Below are positions 1 through 6,338 of a DNA stretch of 9,956 nucleotides, piece by piece. This DNA is from UBA7396 sp034675265 (GTDB lineage Bacteria; Patescibacteriota; Gracilibacteria; BD1-5; UBA6164). The translations under genes and the position numbers were made by a program. The first letter of the stretch is position 1, and each line of letters begins with the position of its first letter. The notes under the pieces were generated by a model that was not told the DNA's origin, made no database searches, and saw only the letters and a program-made list of their open reading frames with translations. The DNA lies in the NCBI GenBank assembly GCA_034675265.1, contig JAUCDK010000035.1:1-9956 (forward strand). Direction: 5' to 3'.

Positions 1-66
1 CTTTTCCATATTCATATGAAAAAAGTAGTATTACTATTTGAGGGAAAGAGTTTGTGAGTGAAATAA
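1..66 (+). CDS. Possible 3' end of an upstream gene (partial)
   Basis: Frame 1 is open from the left edge to TAA at 64-66 if UGA (55-57) is read as Gly, giving about 21 residues that end in ...FEGKSLGVK. The stop sits a few bases before a hairpin terminator, as expected for a gene convergent with the tRNA on the other strand. The piece is too short to identify. It could be chance, or the left edge could instead belong to a minus-strand gene starting with ATG at 15-13. Under a standard code the same frame would stop at 55-57. Confidence 0.3.
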
Positions 67-69
67 CAA

Positions 70-97
70 AAAAGAACTAGTAATAGTTCTTTTATTT
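70..97. terminator. Bidirectional rho-independent terminator
   Basis: A nine-base stem (AAAGAACTA and TAGTTCTTT) closes over a four-base loop and is flanked by T-runs on both strands. On the minus strand it lies directly downstream of tRNA-Arg. On the plus strand it follows the possible gene tail ending at 66. It probably serves both convergent transcripts. Confidence 0.7.
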
Positions 98-102
98 TTT
101 TA

Positions 103-178
103 TGGTACTCCCAGCAGGGCTCGAACCCACGACCCCCAGGTTCGCGGCCTGGTACTCTTCCAACTGAGCTATAGGAGC
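103..178 (-). tRNA. tRNA-Arg, anticodon GCG
   Basis: The reverse complement folds into a full 76-nt cloverleaf: 7-bp acceptor stem (GCTCCTA with TGGGAGT, two wobble pairs), D arm GCTC-AGTTGGAA-GAGT, anticodon stem CCAGG/CCTGG with loop CCGCGAA, five-base variable loop, T arm with TTCGAGC, discriminator A73 and an encoded CCA. The anticodon GCG reads CGC and CGU, which means arginine. A20 in the D loop and C35 are known arginine identity elements and support the call. Two oddities stand out. Most bacteria read this box with ACG (inosine-modified) rather than GCG, and position 33 is C instead of the near-universal U. A GCG anticodon should not read CGA or CGG, and those codons are absent from the eight UGA-Gly genes here. 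Confidence 0.93.
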
Positions 179-192
179 TTAAAAGTGACAAT

Positions 193-220
193 ATTGTATA
201 AAAAAAAAGAAATTTAGCAA
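193..220 (-). promoter_or_regulatory. Putative promoter of tRNA-Arg
   Basis: On the minus strand TTGCTA (220-215) and TACAAT (198-193) are 16 bases apart. The -10 element ends 14 bases before the first base of the tRNA, so the transcript would start just upstream of it. This is inferred from matches to the sigma-70 consensus in an AT-rich background. Confidence 0.45.
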
Positions 221-225
221 TTTTT

Positions 226-254
226 TTGTAAAATTTTGAAAAATATAGTATAAT
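226..254 (+). promoter_or_regulatory. Putative sigma-70 promoter of the 292 gene
   Basis: TTGTAA (226-231), a 17-base spacer and a perfect TATAAT (249-254) lie upstream of the small gene at 292. It is divergent from the tRNA promoter. Of the putative promoters in the window this one has the most canonical geometry. Confidence 0.55.
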
Positions 255-280
255 TTGAAAGTCTTGTATCTATTTAAAAA

Positions 281-284
281 GGAG
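281..284 (+). promoter_or_regulatory. Shine-Dalgarno site GGAG deciding the start at 292
   Basis: AAGGAGA, with GGAG at 281-284, lies seven bases before ATG 292. This is the only well-placed Shine-Dalgarno sequence I find directly before a gene in the window. The UGA-Gly genes start after plain A/T-rich sequence, so initiation here looks different from its neighbours. Confidence 0.7.
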
Positions 285-291
285 AAAGAAC

Positions 292-498
292 ATGACCATT
301 GAAGCTTTGATGGAAACCAGTGATGGTTCGAAAAAACGAATCCGTGTTCCATCTGCCCAAGGTGGAACTGATCGCACCATTTATGTAAATGGGAGTGATT
401 CTGGCTATAAACTTGGACAAAATAATGACCGTGTTTATACGAAACACGGTAGGGAAGTTTCAGGCTCTCTCAAGGATTTTGTCAAAAATATCCTGTGA
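292..498 (+). CDS. Small unrecognised protein, 68 aa, with atypical codon use
   Basis: I do not recognise this protein. It is hydrophilic, rich in Gly, Arg and Lys, and has no signal peptide or membrane segment. The start is set by a good SD and promoter. Codon use is unlike the neighbours: it is visibly more GC-rich, uses GGT/GGC/GGA/GGG for all eight internal glycines and UGA for none, has several CGN arginines including one CGA (337-339), and uses ACC, ATC, GCC and CTG. The frame reaches UGA at 496-498, followed about 12 bases later by a terminator hairpin. If UGA is Gly here too, the formal CDS runs to TAA at 562-564 (90 aa), with a hydrophobic tail encoded by the hairpin and its T-run. 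I therefore take 496-498 as the natural end. It may be recently acquired, an assembly join, or a highly expressed native gene with selected codons. The gene is fairly certain; its end is not. Confidence 0.65.
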   Translation: MTIEALMETSDGSKKRIRVPSAQGGTDRTIYVNGSDSGYKLGQNNDRVYTKHGREVSGSLKDFVKNIL

Positions 499-510
499 GT
501 GAGAACAATT

Positions 511-537
511 GAAGGTGTGATTTACATCTTCTTTTTT
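511..537 (+). terminator. Rho-independent terminator after the 292 gene
   Basis: GAAGGTGT (511-518) pairs with ACATCTTC (524-531), eight base pairs with one G-U, over a five-base loop, followed by six T (532-537). This is a textbook intrinsic terminator. Its position just after UGA 496-498 and before TAA 562 argues that the gene was meant to end at the UGA. Confidence 0.75.
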
Positions 538-538
538 A

Positions 539-565
539 TTGCAAAATTTTCATATTTTGTATAAT
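539..565 (+). promoter_or_regulatory. Putative recJ promoter
   Basis: TTGCAA (539-544) and a perfect TATAAT (560-565) are separated by 15 bases. The -35 element follows directly after the T-run of the preceding terminator. Transcription would begin near 572, leaving a leader of about 18 bases without an SD. The spacer is short, so confidence is moderate. Confidence 0.45.
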
Positions 566-589
566 AAAATATATTAGAAATAATTATAG

Positions 590-2233
590 ATGATGCAGGA
601 AAAAATAAGTATAAAGTGAAATAAAGTAGAATTTGATATAAATACACTTTCTCAGAGCATAGAAAATATTTTACAAGCAAGGTTTCAACATAATGAATTA
701 GAAAAAAATATTACTGATTTATACGACCCATATCTTTTAAATGATATGGAAAAAGCAGTAGAAAGGATTAAAAAAGCTCATAGTAATAATGAAAGAGTTA
801 TTATTTTTTGAGATTATGATGTAGATGGAGTGACTTCGACATCTATTTTGATGCACTTTTTTAAAAAGATTTGATTACAAGTAAGCTATAGACTTCCAAA
901 TAGAATTACTGATGGATATGGTATGAAATCATATTTTATGGATGAACTTGCTAAAATATGAGTAACACTTGTGATTACAGTAGATTGTTGAACTCGTGAT
1001 ATAGAAGTAATACAATATGCAAAAACTTTATGAATAGATATTATTGTCACTGATCATCATGCAGTTCCAGAAGTTATTCCCGAAGAAGCAATTGCAATTA
1101 TTAATCCTAAAAGAAAAGATTGTAATTATCCATTTAAAGATTTGAGTTGAGCATGAGTAGCTTTTAAACTAATGTCTGCTCTTGCAAAAGACTTTTTCCC
1201 TCCTGAAAAATATACACAATATCTGCAAGAAACAATAGATATTGCAGCTATTGGAACAGTAGCGGATTGTATGCCACTTACTGATGAAAATAGAATTATT
1301 GTTTTGGAATGATTAAAACAAATTAAGCAAAGTCGTTCACTTGGAATTAGAAAATTAATCGAAGAAAAAATACATGAAGATTTGGATGCGGATATTTTTT
1401 GATTTTTAATCTGACCAAGATTAAATGCAGCAGGAAGACTCGATACGCCTTATAAAGCAGTAAATTTGATTTTAAATAATTCCGATACTATAGATGAAGT
1501 GATTGCGGATATTGAAAATATTAATAATAAAAGAAGAGAATTGACTAAAATTTTCTATGAAGATGCACTTCAAAATATAGAAAGTGAAAATAATATTATT
1601 TTCTATGATAGTGAACAAATAGAACATGGAATTATATGAATCGTAGCAGGAAAATTAACAGAAAATTTTTATAAACCATCAATTGTTTTAAAAGATGAAT
1701 GAGAAAAATTAGTAGCAAGTTGTAGAAGTCCAGAATATTTTTCAATAGTAGAATATTTGGATAAATATAAGGAGTATTTCCTTCACTTTTGATGACATAA
1801 ACAAGCTGCAGGATTTAGTATTTTGAAAGAAAAATTTCCAGATTTTAAAAAAGATTTTACTCAAGAATTAAATTCGCTTGATTTTACAAAACAGAAAAAA
1901 ACTATAAAAATTGATAAAATTCTTTCAGAGAATGAATTTTGATTTCAACTTACCTCAAAATTATCTCAATTTAAACCATATGGAATTGGAAATTTAAAAC
2001 CAATATTTATGTTTCATGATTTTGAGATAGAGTCAGTAGAGTATTTATGAAAAACTATGGAGCATATTACTATTAAAAATAAATATTGATTGAGTATTTT
2101 GTGATTTTGATTTTGAAATCATTATGAAACTTTAAAAAATAAGAAAAAAATAGACATAGTTTTTGATATAATGGAAGATGTTTGGATGGGAAAAAGACAA
2201 ATTAAAGCAAAAATAATAGACATATGTTTATAA
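590..2233 (+). CDS. recJ: Single-stranded-DNA-specific exonuclease RecJ
   Basis: RecJ is a cytoplasmic 5'-to-3' single-strand DNA exonuclease that acts in recombination and repair with two bound metal ions. The 547-residue product has the whole family layout. The DHH domain carries DYDVDG (D75-G80), DCG (D132-G134) and DHH (D155-H157), followed by NPKR, GAGVAFKL, GTVADCMPL and GPRLNAAGRL. The DHHA1 domain ends in GGHKQAAG (G401 onward), and an OB-like C-terminal segment follows. UGA encodes glycine throughout, including the Gly before DYDVDG (809-811) and both glycines of GGH (1790-1795), so the gene is intact only in code 25. The start is ATG 590, right after an in-frame TAG at 587-589; ATG 593 is the alternative. 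There is no SD. A hairpin terminator follows, so it looks monocistronic. The length is typical for the family. Confidence 0.95.
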
Positions 2234-2240
2234 AAAATAT

Positions 2241-2268
2241 TTGATTTTTATTTTTTTTCTTTTAGAAT
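2241..2268 (+). promoter_or_regulatory. Putative promoter overlapping the recJ terminator
   Basis: TTGATT (2241-2246) and TAGAAT (2263-2268) are separated by 16 bases. The -10 element overlaps the 5' arm of the hairpin at 2266-2295. A transcript from here would start near 2275, in the hairpin loop, and so could not form the terminator itself. This is inferred from consensus matching in T-rich sequence. Confidence 0.35.
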
Positions 2269-2305
2269 AGGAGGTAATTAATTTTATTTCCTATTTTTTA
2301 TTTTT
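2266..2305 (+). terminator. Probable terminator of recJ
   Basis: AATAGGA (2266-2272) pairs with TCCTATT (2289-2295), extendable by two weak pairs, followed by a T-rich run to 2305. The 16-base loop is long and the stem is weak, so termination may be partial. The loop side carries AGGAGGT (2269-2275), a perfect anti-SD match, 32 bases before the next ATG. Confidence 0.5.
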
Positions 2306-2307
2306 AT

Positions 2308-3435
2308 ATGGATATTATTCAACAGTTTGAATCTAAGTTAAAAATAGTTGGGTGAGAAAAAGTCTATTCTGCAAGAGAGATAATGAAAATCCTATGATAT
2401 GATAAATGGGAAAGATTTTTGTGAGCGATTCAAAGAGCTATGTCAGAAATCAATGATGAAACAAAAAAAGAAGAGAATTTTTTCTTTACTACTGATAAAT
2501 CTACTGGTTGAAGACCAAGAGAAGATGTTTTATTGACTTTAGGAGCATGTTATTTTGTTTTACAAAAATGTGATGATAGAAAAGAAAATGTAAGAATTAT
2601 TAAAGAATATTTAGATGAAATTCTATCAGAAAAAAAATCACAGCAACAAACAATATATTCATTTCCAAAGATTAATATGGAAAAAATATTTGTTATATGT
2701 AGTATACTTTTTTTGGTTTTTTCAGTTTGATTTTACCTTAATAATTATACAAGTTTTCTCAATATCAAAAGTAATGGAAGTATTCTTGATTATAAAGTTA
2801 CAAAAAGAGAAATTTCAGAACAAAAACAAAAACAAGAAATTGTGTTGAAAGATTATGATAATAAACTATTTCCACCAAAAATTGAGTGAAAAGAAGTTAC
2901 TCTTACTGCTCAAGTTGAAAATAATCTTTTTTCTTATATCGAGTGAATTCCTCAAAATTGAATTTTAAAATCATATGATCTTTCTGAATATAAAAAATTT
3001 CTTGATGGATTTAATTTGAGAACTGATTTTATGAAACCATTTTTTTGAACTTGACTTATTGAAGCTTATTTCGAACTTGGAAATCAAAAAGCATATAGAG
3101 ATAGTTGTTCCTTATTATCTACAAAAATGTGTTTATCTGGAAGTAAAACGAATTTAATAGATTTCTCAAATTTTTGGGAAAAAACTCTTGCTTGATATAC
3201 GATTAAACAAATCAAAGAAGTTGAAAATACTCCAGACAAAAATATTTATTGTGTGGAATATAGATATAAATTAAAAAATGATTTAAGTAATGAATATATT
3301 ACTGAAACTTTTAATTTTACGACTCAGAAAAAATGATGATATGAACAAATCGCAGGGAGATTTTGTGAAAAAATAGAAAAATGATGAAGAGAATTAAAAT
3401 GTCCTTTTGAACTCAATACCTATTATTGTAAATAA
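2308..3435 (+). CDS. Membrane-anchored protein with BRO/DinD-like N-terminal domain
   Basis: This 375-residue protein has three visible parts. Residues 1-105 resemble the BRO-N/DinD-like domain of phage antirepressors and DinD: VYSAREIMKILGYDKWERF (residues 19-37), then GRPREDVLLTLGACYF and KCDDRKENV. One hydrophobic helix follows (about 127-146). The C-terminal part (about 150-375) is predicted to lie outside the membrane; it has six cysteines but no family I recognise. By analogy with other one-helix regulators, the N-terminal domain would be cytosolic and could bind DNA or a partner while the outer part senses something; this is inference. The start is ATG 2308 without an SD. An in-frame ATT at 2281, five bases after a perfect AGGAGGT, is a speculative alternative. 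UGA codes many glycines, including the GG pairs near residue 15 and in the C-terminal part. The reading frame is certain; the domain assignment is by eye. Confidence 0.85.
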
Positions 3436-3438
3436 AAT

Positions 3439-3466
3439 TTGATAAAAACATAAATTTTATTAAAAT
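3439..3466 (+). promoter_or_regulatory. Putative galU promoter
   Basis: TTGATA (3439-3444, five of six consensus bases) and TAAAAT (3461-3466, five of six) are 16 bases apart. The expected start near 3473 lies inside the 5' arm of the following hairpin, so initiation here would avoid building the full terminator. The leader to ATG 3498 would be about 25 bases. Confidence 0.45.
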
Positions 3467-3467
3467 T

Positions 3468-3497
3468 AAGACATATTTTATTTTATGTCTTTTTTTT
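3468..3497 (+). terminator. Rho-independent terminator abutting galU
   Basis: AAGACATA (3468-3475) and TATGTCTT (3484-3491) form an eight-base stem over an eight-base loop with a T-run that ends at 3497, one base before the galU ATG. It should end transcripts arriving from the gene at 2308. Confidence 0.65.
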
Positions 3498-4382
3498 ATG
3501 AAAAAAATTACAAAATGTGTTATTCCAGCTGCTTGATTTGGAACGAGATTTTTACCAGCTACGAAAGCTTTACCAAAAGAAATGTTTCCAATTATTGATA
3601 AACCAGTTATGCAAATGCTTGTAGAAGAAGCTATTTCTGCAGGATGTAGTGATATTATTATCGTAACTTGAAGAAGTAAAAGAGCGATTGAAGATCATTT
3701 TGATTCAAATCCAGAATTAGAAGAAAGACTTGATAAAGCTGGAAAATTTGATTATTTGAAAACAGTAAAATGATTAAATAATATGGCAAATATTGTATAT
3801 GTGAGACAACCATATCCAAAAGGAGATGGAGATGCTATTTTAAGAACAAAAAACTTAATTTGAGATGAACCATTTTTAGTATTATTTTGAGATGATATTA
3901 TTGATAATGAAGTAAGTGCAGCATCACAATTAGTTGATACATTTTATAGAAAAAATAATCCAGTAATAGCAACTATTCCTGTTTCTGATAAAGAAGTAAG
4001 TAGTTATGGTATTATTGAAGCAAAAGAGGAAGGATTAGAAACTTTTAGTGTCTCTAAATTTTTAGAAAAACCAAAATCTTCTGAAACAACATCAAGAGCT
4101 TGAGTAATTGGAAAATATGTTTTAACTCCAGATATTTTTGATTATTTAGAAAAAGCGCCTCATGGAAAAGATGGAGAATTAAGATTAGCAGATGCTTTTG
4201 AATTAATGAGAAGGGAAAAAGATATTTATGGTCATAATATTAAATGAGAAAGATTTGATACAGGAAGTAAAATTGGATTTTTAAAAGCTACAGTAAATTA
4301 CGCATTAAAAAATGATGAATTAAAAGATGAATTTACACAATATTTAAAAGATGTTATAAATACTACGCAAGCTAAAAAATAA
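3498..4382 (+). CDS. galU: UTP-glucose-1-phosphate uridylyltransferase
   Basis: GalU makes UDP-glucose from UTP and glucose-1-phosphate in the cytoplasm, supplying glucose for surface glycans and glycolipids. The 294-residue product has the family's usual length. Its nucleotide-binding signature is at residues 12-29 (AGFGTRFLPATKALPKEM, with Gly13 encoded by UGA). Further along come the LFGDDI motif, the VSSYGII segment, FLEKPKS and the late GERFDTGSKIGFLKA segment typical of GalU. The start is ATG 3498; there is no SD, and a terminator T-run ends at 3497. The gap to the next small gene is 18 bases, so the two are probably cotranscribed. Closely related nucleotidyltransferases such as RfbA/RmlA are less likely given the PATKALPKEM motif and the C-terminal segment. 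Confidence 0.94.
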
Positions 4383-4400
4383 TTTGTTATTTTAAAATAT

Positions 4401-4661
4401 ATGGGGTTTATAATCGATTTGTTTTACGCGCTATTACTTTTTTGAGTATGATTTAGTATTATAAAATATAGAAGAGTAGTAAAGTCTTGGACTGGAAATT
4501 TTGTTTGGGCAGAGAGGTATATTTGAACAGGATGAACTTATTTAGTTCTCTTGTTACTTGGATGCTTTTTAATGATCTGGTGAGTCTTGTATCCATTTTG
4601 ATGATTAGAATTAATGTTTGGAACCAGTGATAAAAGTCCAAGTGAATTTCAAATGAGATAA
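4401..4661 (+). CDS. Small membrane protein, 86 aa, two predicted helices
   Basis: I do not recognise this family. The 86-residue product has two hydrophobic stretches: about 4-21 (IIDLFYALLLFGVGFSII), then a basic linker with KYRRVVK, then about 46-66 (TYLVLLLLGCFLMIWGVLY). It ends in a short polar tail. Basic residues between the helices suggest that the loop is cytoplasmic. Seven UGA codons give Gly, including consecutive UGA codons at the end of helix 2, so under a standard code nothing of it would be visible. It lies 18 bases after galU with no promoter or SD of its own and is followed by a strong hairpin, so it is probably the last gene of a galU unit. A link to glycan or envelope work is inferred from position only. 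Confidence 0.75.
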
Positions 4662-4700
4662 AAATAAAAAGAAACAGTATTTATTGTTTCTTTTTATTTT
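4661..4700. terminator. Long AT-rich inverted repeat, likely terminator
   Basis: A perfect 16-base inverted repeat (4661-4676 with 4685-4700) closes over an eight-base loop, and the 3' arm is itself T-rich. It starts at the last base of the stop codon at 4659-4661. With A-tracts on one side and T-tracts on the other it could act on both strands, but only plus-strand genes flank it. Confidence 0.7.
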
Positions 4701-4725
4701 GAATTTTTTCTTTTTTACTTATAAT
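4699..4725 (+). promoter_or_regulatory. Putative promoter of the ctpA operon
   Basis: TTGAAT (4699-4704) and a perfect TATAAT (4720-4725) are 15 bases apart; the -35 element touches the end of the preceding hairpin. A start near 4732 would leave a leader of about 40 bases. A second pair, TTGTAT (4742) and TATAAA (4765), lies too close to ATG 4773 to be useful. Spacing is short, so this is tentative. Confidence 0.4.
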
Positions 4726-4772
4726 TCTTATTAGATTTTTATTGTATAAAAAATATTTCTTAACTATAAATT

Positions 4773-6323
4773 ATGAAAAAAATAATAAATACACTTTTAT
4801 TTTTAGCAACATTTATTTGTCTTACACAAATTTCTTTTTGAAATAATGTGACTGAAAAATTAAATACTGAACCTTCAAGAACAGTAGTTTTTGAATTTAT
4901 TTCAGATTATTTACTTGCTGATATTCCAGAAAGTTATCAATATATTGAATTGTATTATAATGATGTAAAAAAATCAGAAAAACAATATGAATATTTACAA
5001 AAAATGGTGTATACATGAGCATTACCAAATAAGAAAATAAATGTAAATTTTCACTCAAAAATGAATGCATATCAATTTTTTGAATTGGTAAAATATATTA
5101 CTGGATATGATTTCCTTACAAAAGAAAATGAAGATTTACTTAAAAATAGAAATGTAAAAGCTTCAGATTTAGTGATGGTAAAAGAAATTATTGAAAGTGG
5201 AGTATATGATGAAGATGATGATAAATTAGAATATTATTTAGATGTATTAAAAACTTCTGAGGAAGAAAATAAAATGAAAATTTTTTTTGATGTCTATCAT
5301 ACTATTTTATCAGAATATTATGGAAGTGATAATGTGGATGTAAATGATTTATTATATTCAGGTATTGAAGGATTAGCATCAGGAGCTGGAGACCAATTTA
5401 GTGTGTATTTTCCACCAACAGAATCAAAGAATTTTGAAGAAAGTTTATCAGGGGAATTTGAATGAATTTGAGCATATATAGAAATGGCAAAACCAGGAAT
5501 TTTAACTATTATTACTCCTATTGTTTGATCTCCATCAGAAAAAGCTGGATTAAAATGATGAGATGTAATTGTAAAAATTGATGGTTGGGAAATAGATAAA
5601 ACTACTACTGCAAATGATGCAGTAGCAAAAATTAAATGAGCTTCTGGAACTTCAGTAGTTTTGACAGTATTAAGAGATGGTGAAACATTTGAAGTTAAAG
5701 TGGAAAGAGCAAAAATCACTATCAAAGATGTTGAATATAAAAAATTAAATAATGGATATTTTTATATCCAAGTAAAAAATTTCTGAGATAAGGTTTTTAA
5801 TGAATTTAGATCATCAATAGATGCATTAAAAGAATCATGAGAGAAAAAACTTATTATCGATTTAAGAAATAATCCAGGATGATATTTAGAGCAAGTAACA
5901 GATATGTTGAGTCTTTTTATTCCAAAATGAGATAAAACAGCCGTAGTCAAATATAAAGATTTTGATTATAATTATTATTCTGCATGATATGAATATTTGA
6001 ATTTAGATGATTACGAAGTGTATATTTTAATTAATTCTGGTACTGCTTCTGCTTCTGAGATTATGGCTTGAACATTAAAAGATTATTTCCCAAAAATTAC
6101 TCTTATTTGAGAAAAAACATATGGAAAATGATCAGTTCAAACAATGAGAAGTTATTATGATGGAAGTATGTTTAAATACACAATTGCAAAATGGGCAACT
6201 TGAAAAAATCAAAATCAAATTGATAAAATTTGAATTTCTCCAGATGTTGAAGTAATTCTTGACACTGAAAAATTTCAAAAAGGAGAAGATAACCAATTAG
6301 ATGCCATATTCAAAAAATATTAA
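4773..6323 (+). CDS. ctpA: Exported C-terminal processing protease (S41, CtpA-like) with PDZ
   Basis: This is an S41 serine protease of the CtpA/Prc type, which trims or degrades proteins outside the cytoplasmic membrane. The 516-residue product starts with a signal peptide (residues 1-22, MKKIINTLLFLATF then ISFG). An N-terminal region of about 200 residues includes a piece resembling an S-layer-homology repeat (about 65-110: NDVKKSEKQYEYLQ, GALPNKK, MNAYQFFELV). A PDZ domain follows (about 230-312, with SPSEKAGLKGGDVIVKIDG), then the S41 core: LIIDLRNNPGG, catalytic Ser426 in GTASASE, Lys452 in TYGKGS and Gln456. Both core residues and the +4 Gln match the Ser-Lys(-Gln) arrangement of CtpB. 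UGA encodes Gly in YGKGS, in the first Gly of KGGD and in the second Gly of NPGG. It heads a tight gene run; the gap to the next gene is 15 bases. No SD precedes ATG 4773. Confidence 0.93.
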
Positions 6324-6338
6324 AATAAAAAAATAAGT

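Noticed and set aside
1..15. Start of a minus-strand gene (ATG at 15-13 reading leftward)
   Set aside because: Only five codons are visible, with no SD, and a plus-strand tail ending before the terminator explains the edge at least as well. It cannot be decided from this window.
181..291. Riboswitch or small RNA between the tRNA and the 292 gene
   Set aside because: The stretch holds two divergent promoters and A/T tracts; I see no conserved stem or riboswitch core in it.
2533..2848. Two short plus-strand frames starting at 2533 and 2615
   Set aside because: The first is an internal fragment of the 2308 gene cut at UGA under the standard code; the second is the same DNA in a wrong frame.
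4742..4770. Second promoter before ctpA (TTGTAT and TATAAA, 17-base spacer)
   Set aside because: It would start transcription downstream of ATG 4773, so it could not express the full gene.
5061..5465. Separate 134-residue protein starting at 5061
   Set aside because: It is a standard-code fragment of the CtpA gene, bounded by UGA codons that encode Gly in the continuous frame 4773-6323.
5318..5725. Long minus-strand open frame of 135 codons opposite the protease gene
   Set aside because: It lies entirely antisense to the PDZ region of the CtpA gene, which has strong motif support; the frame is open by base composition and its product resembles no family.
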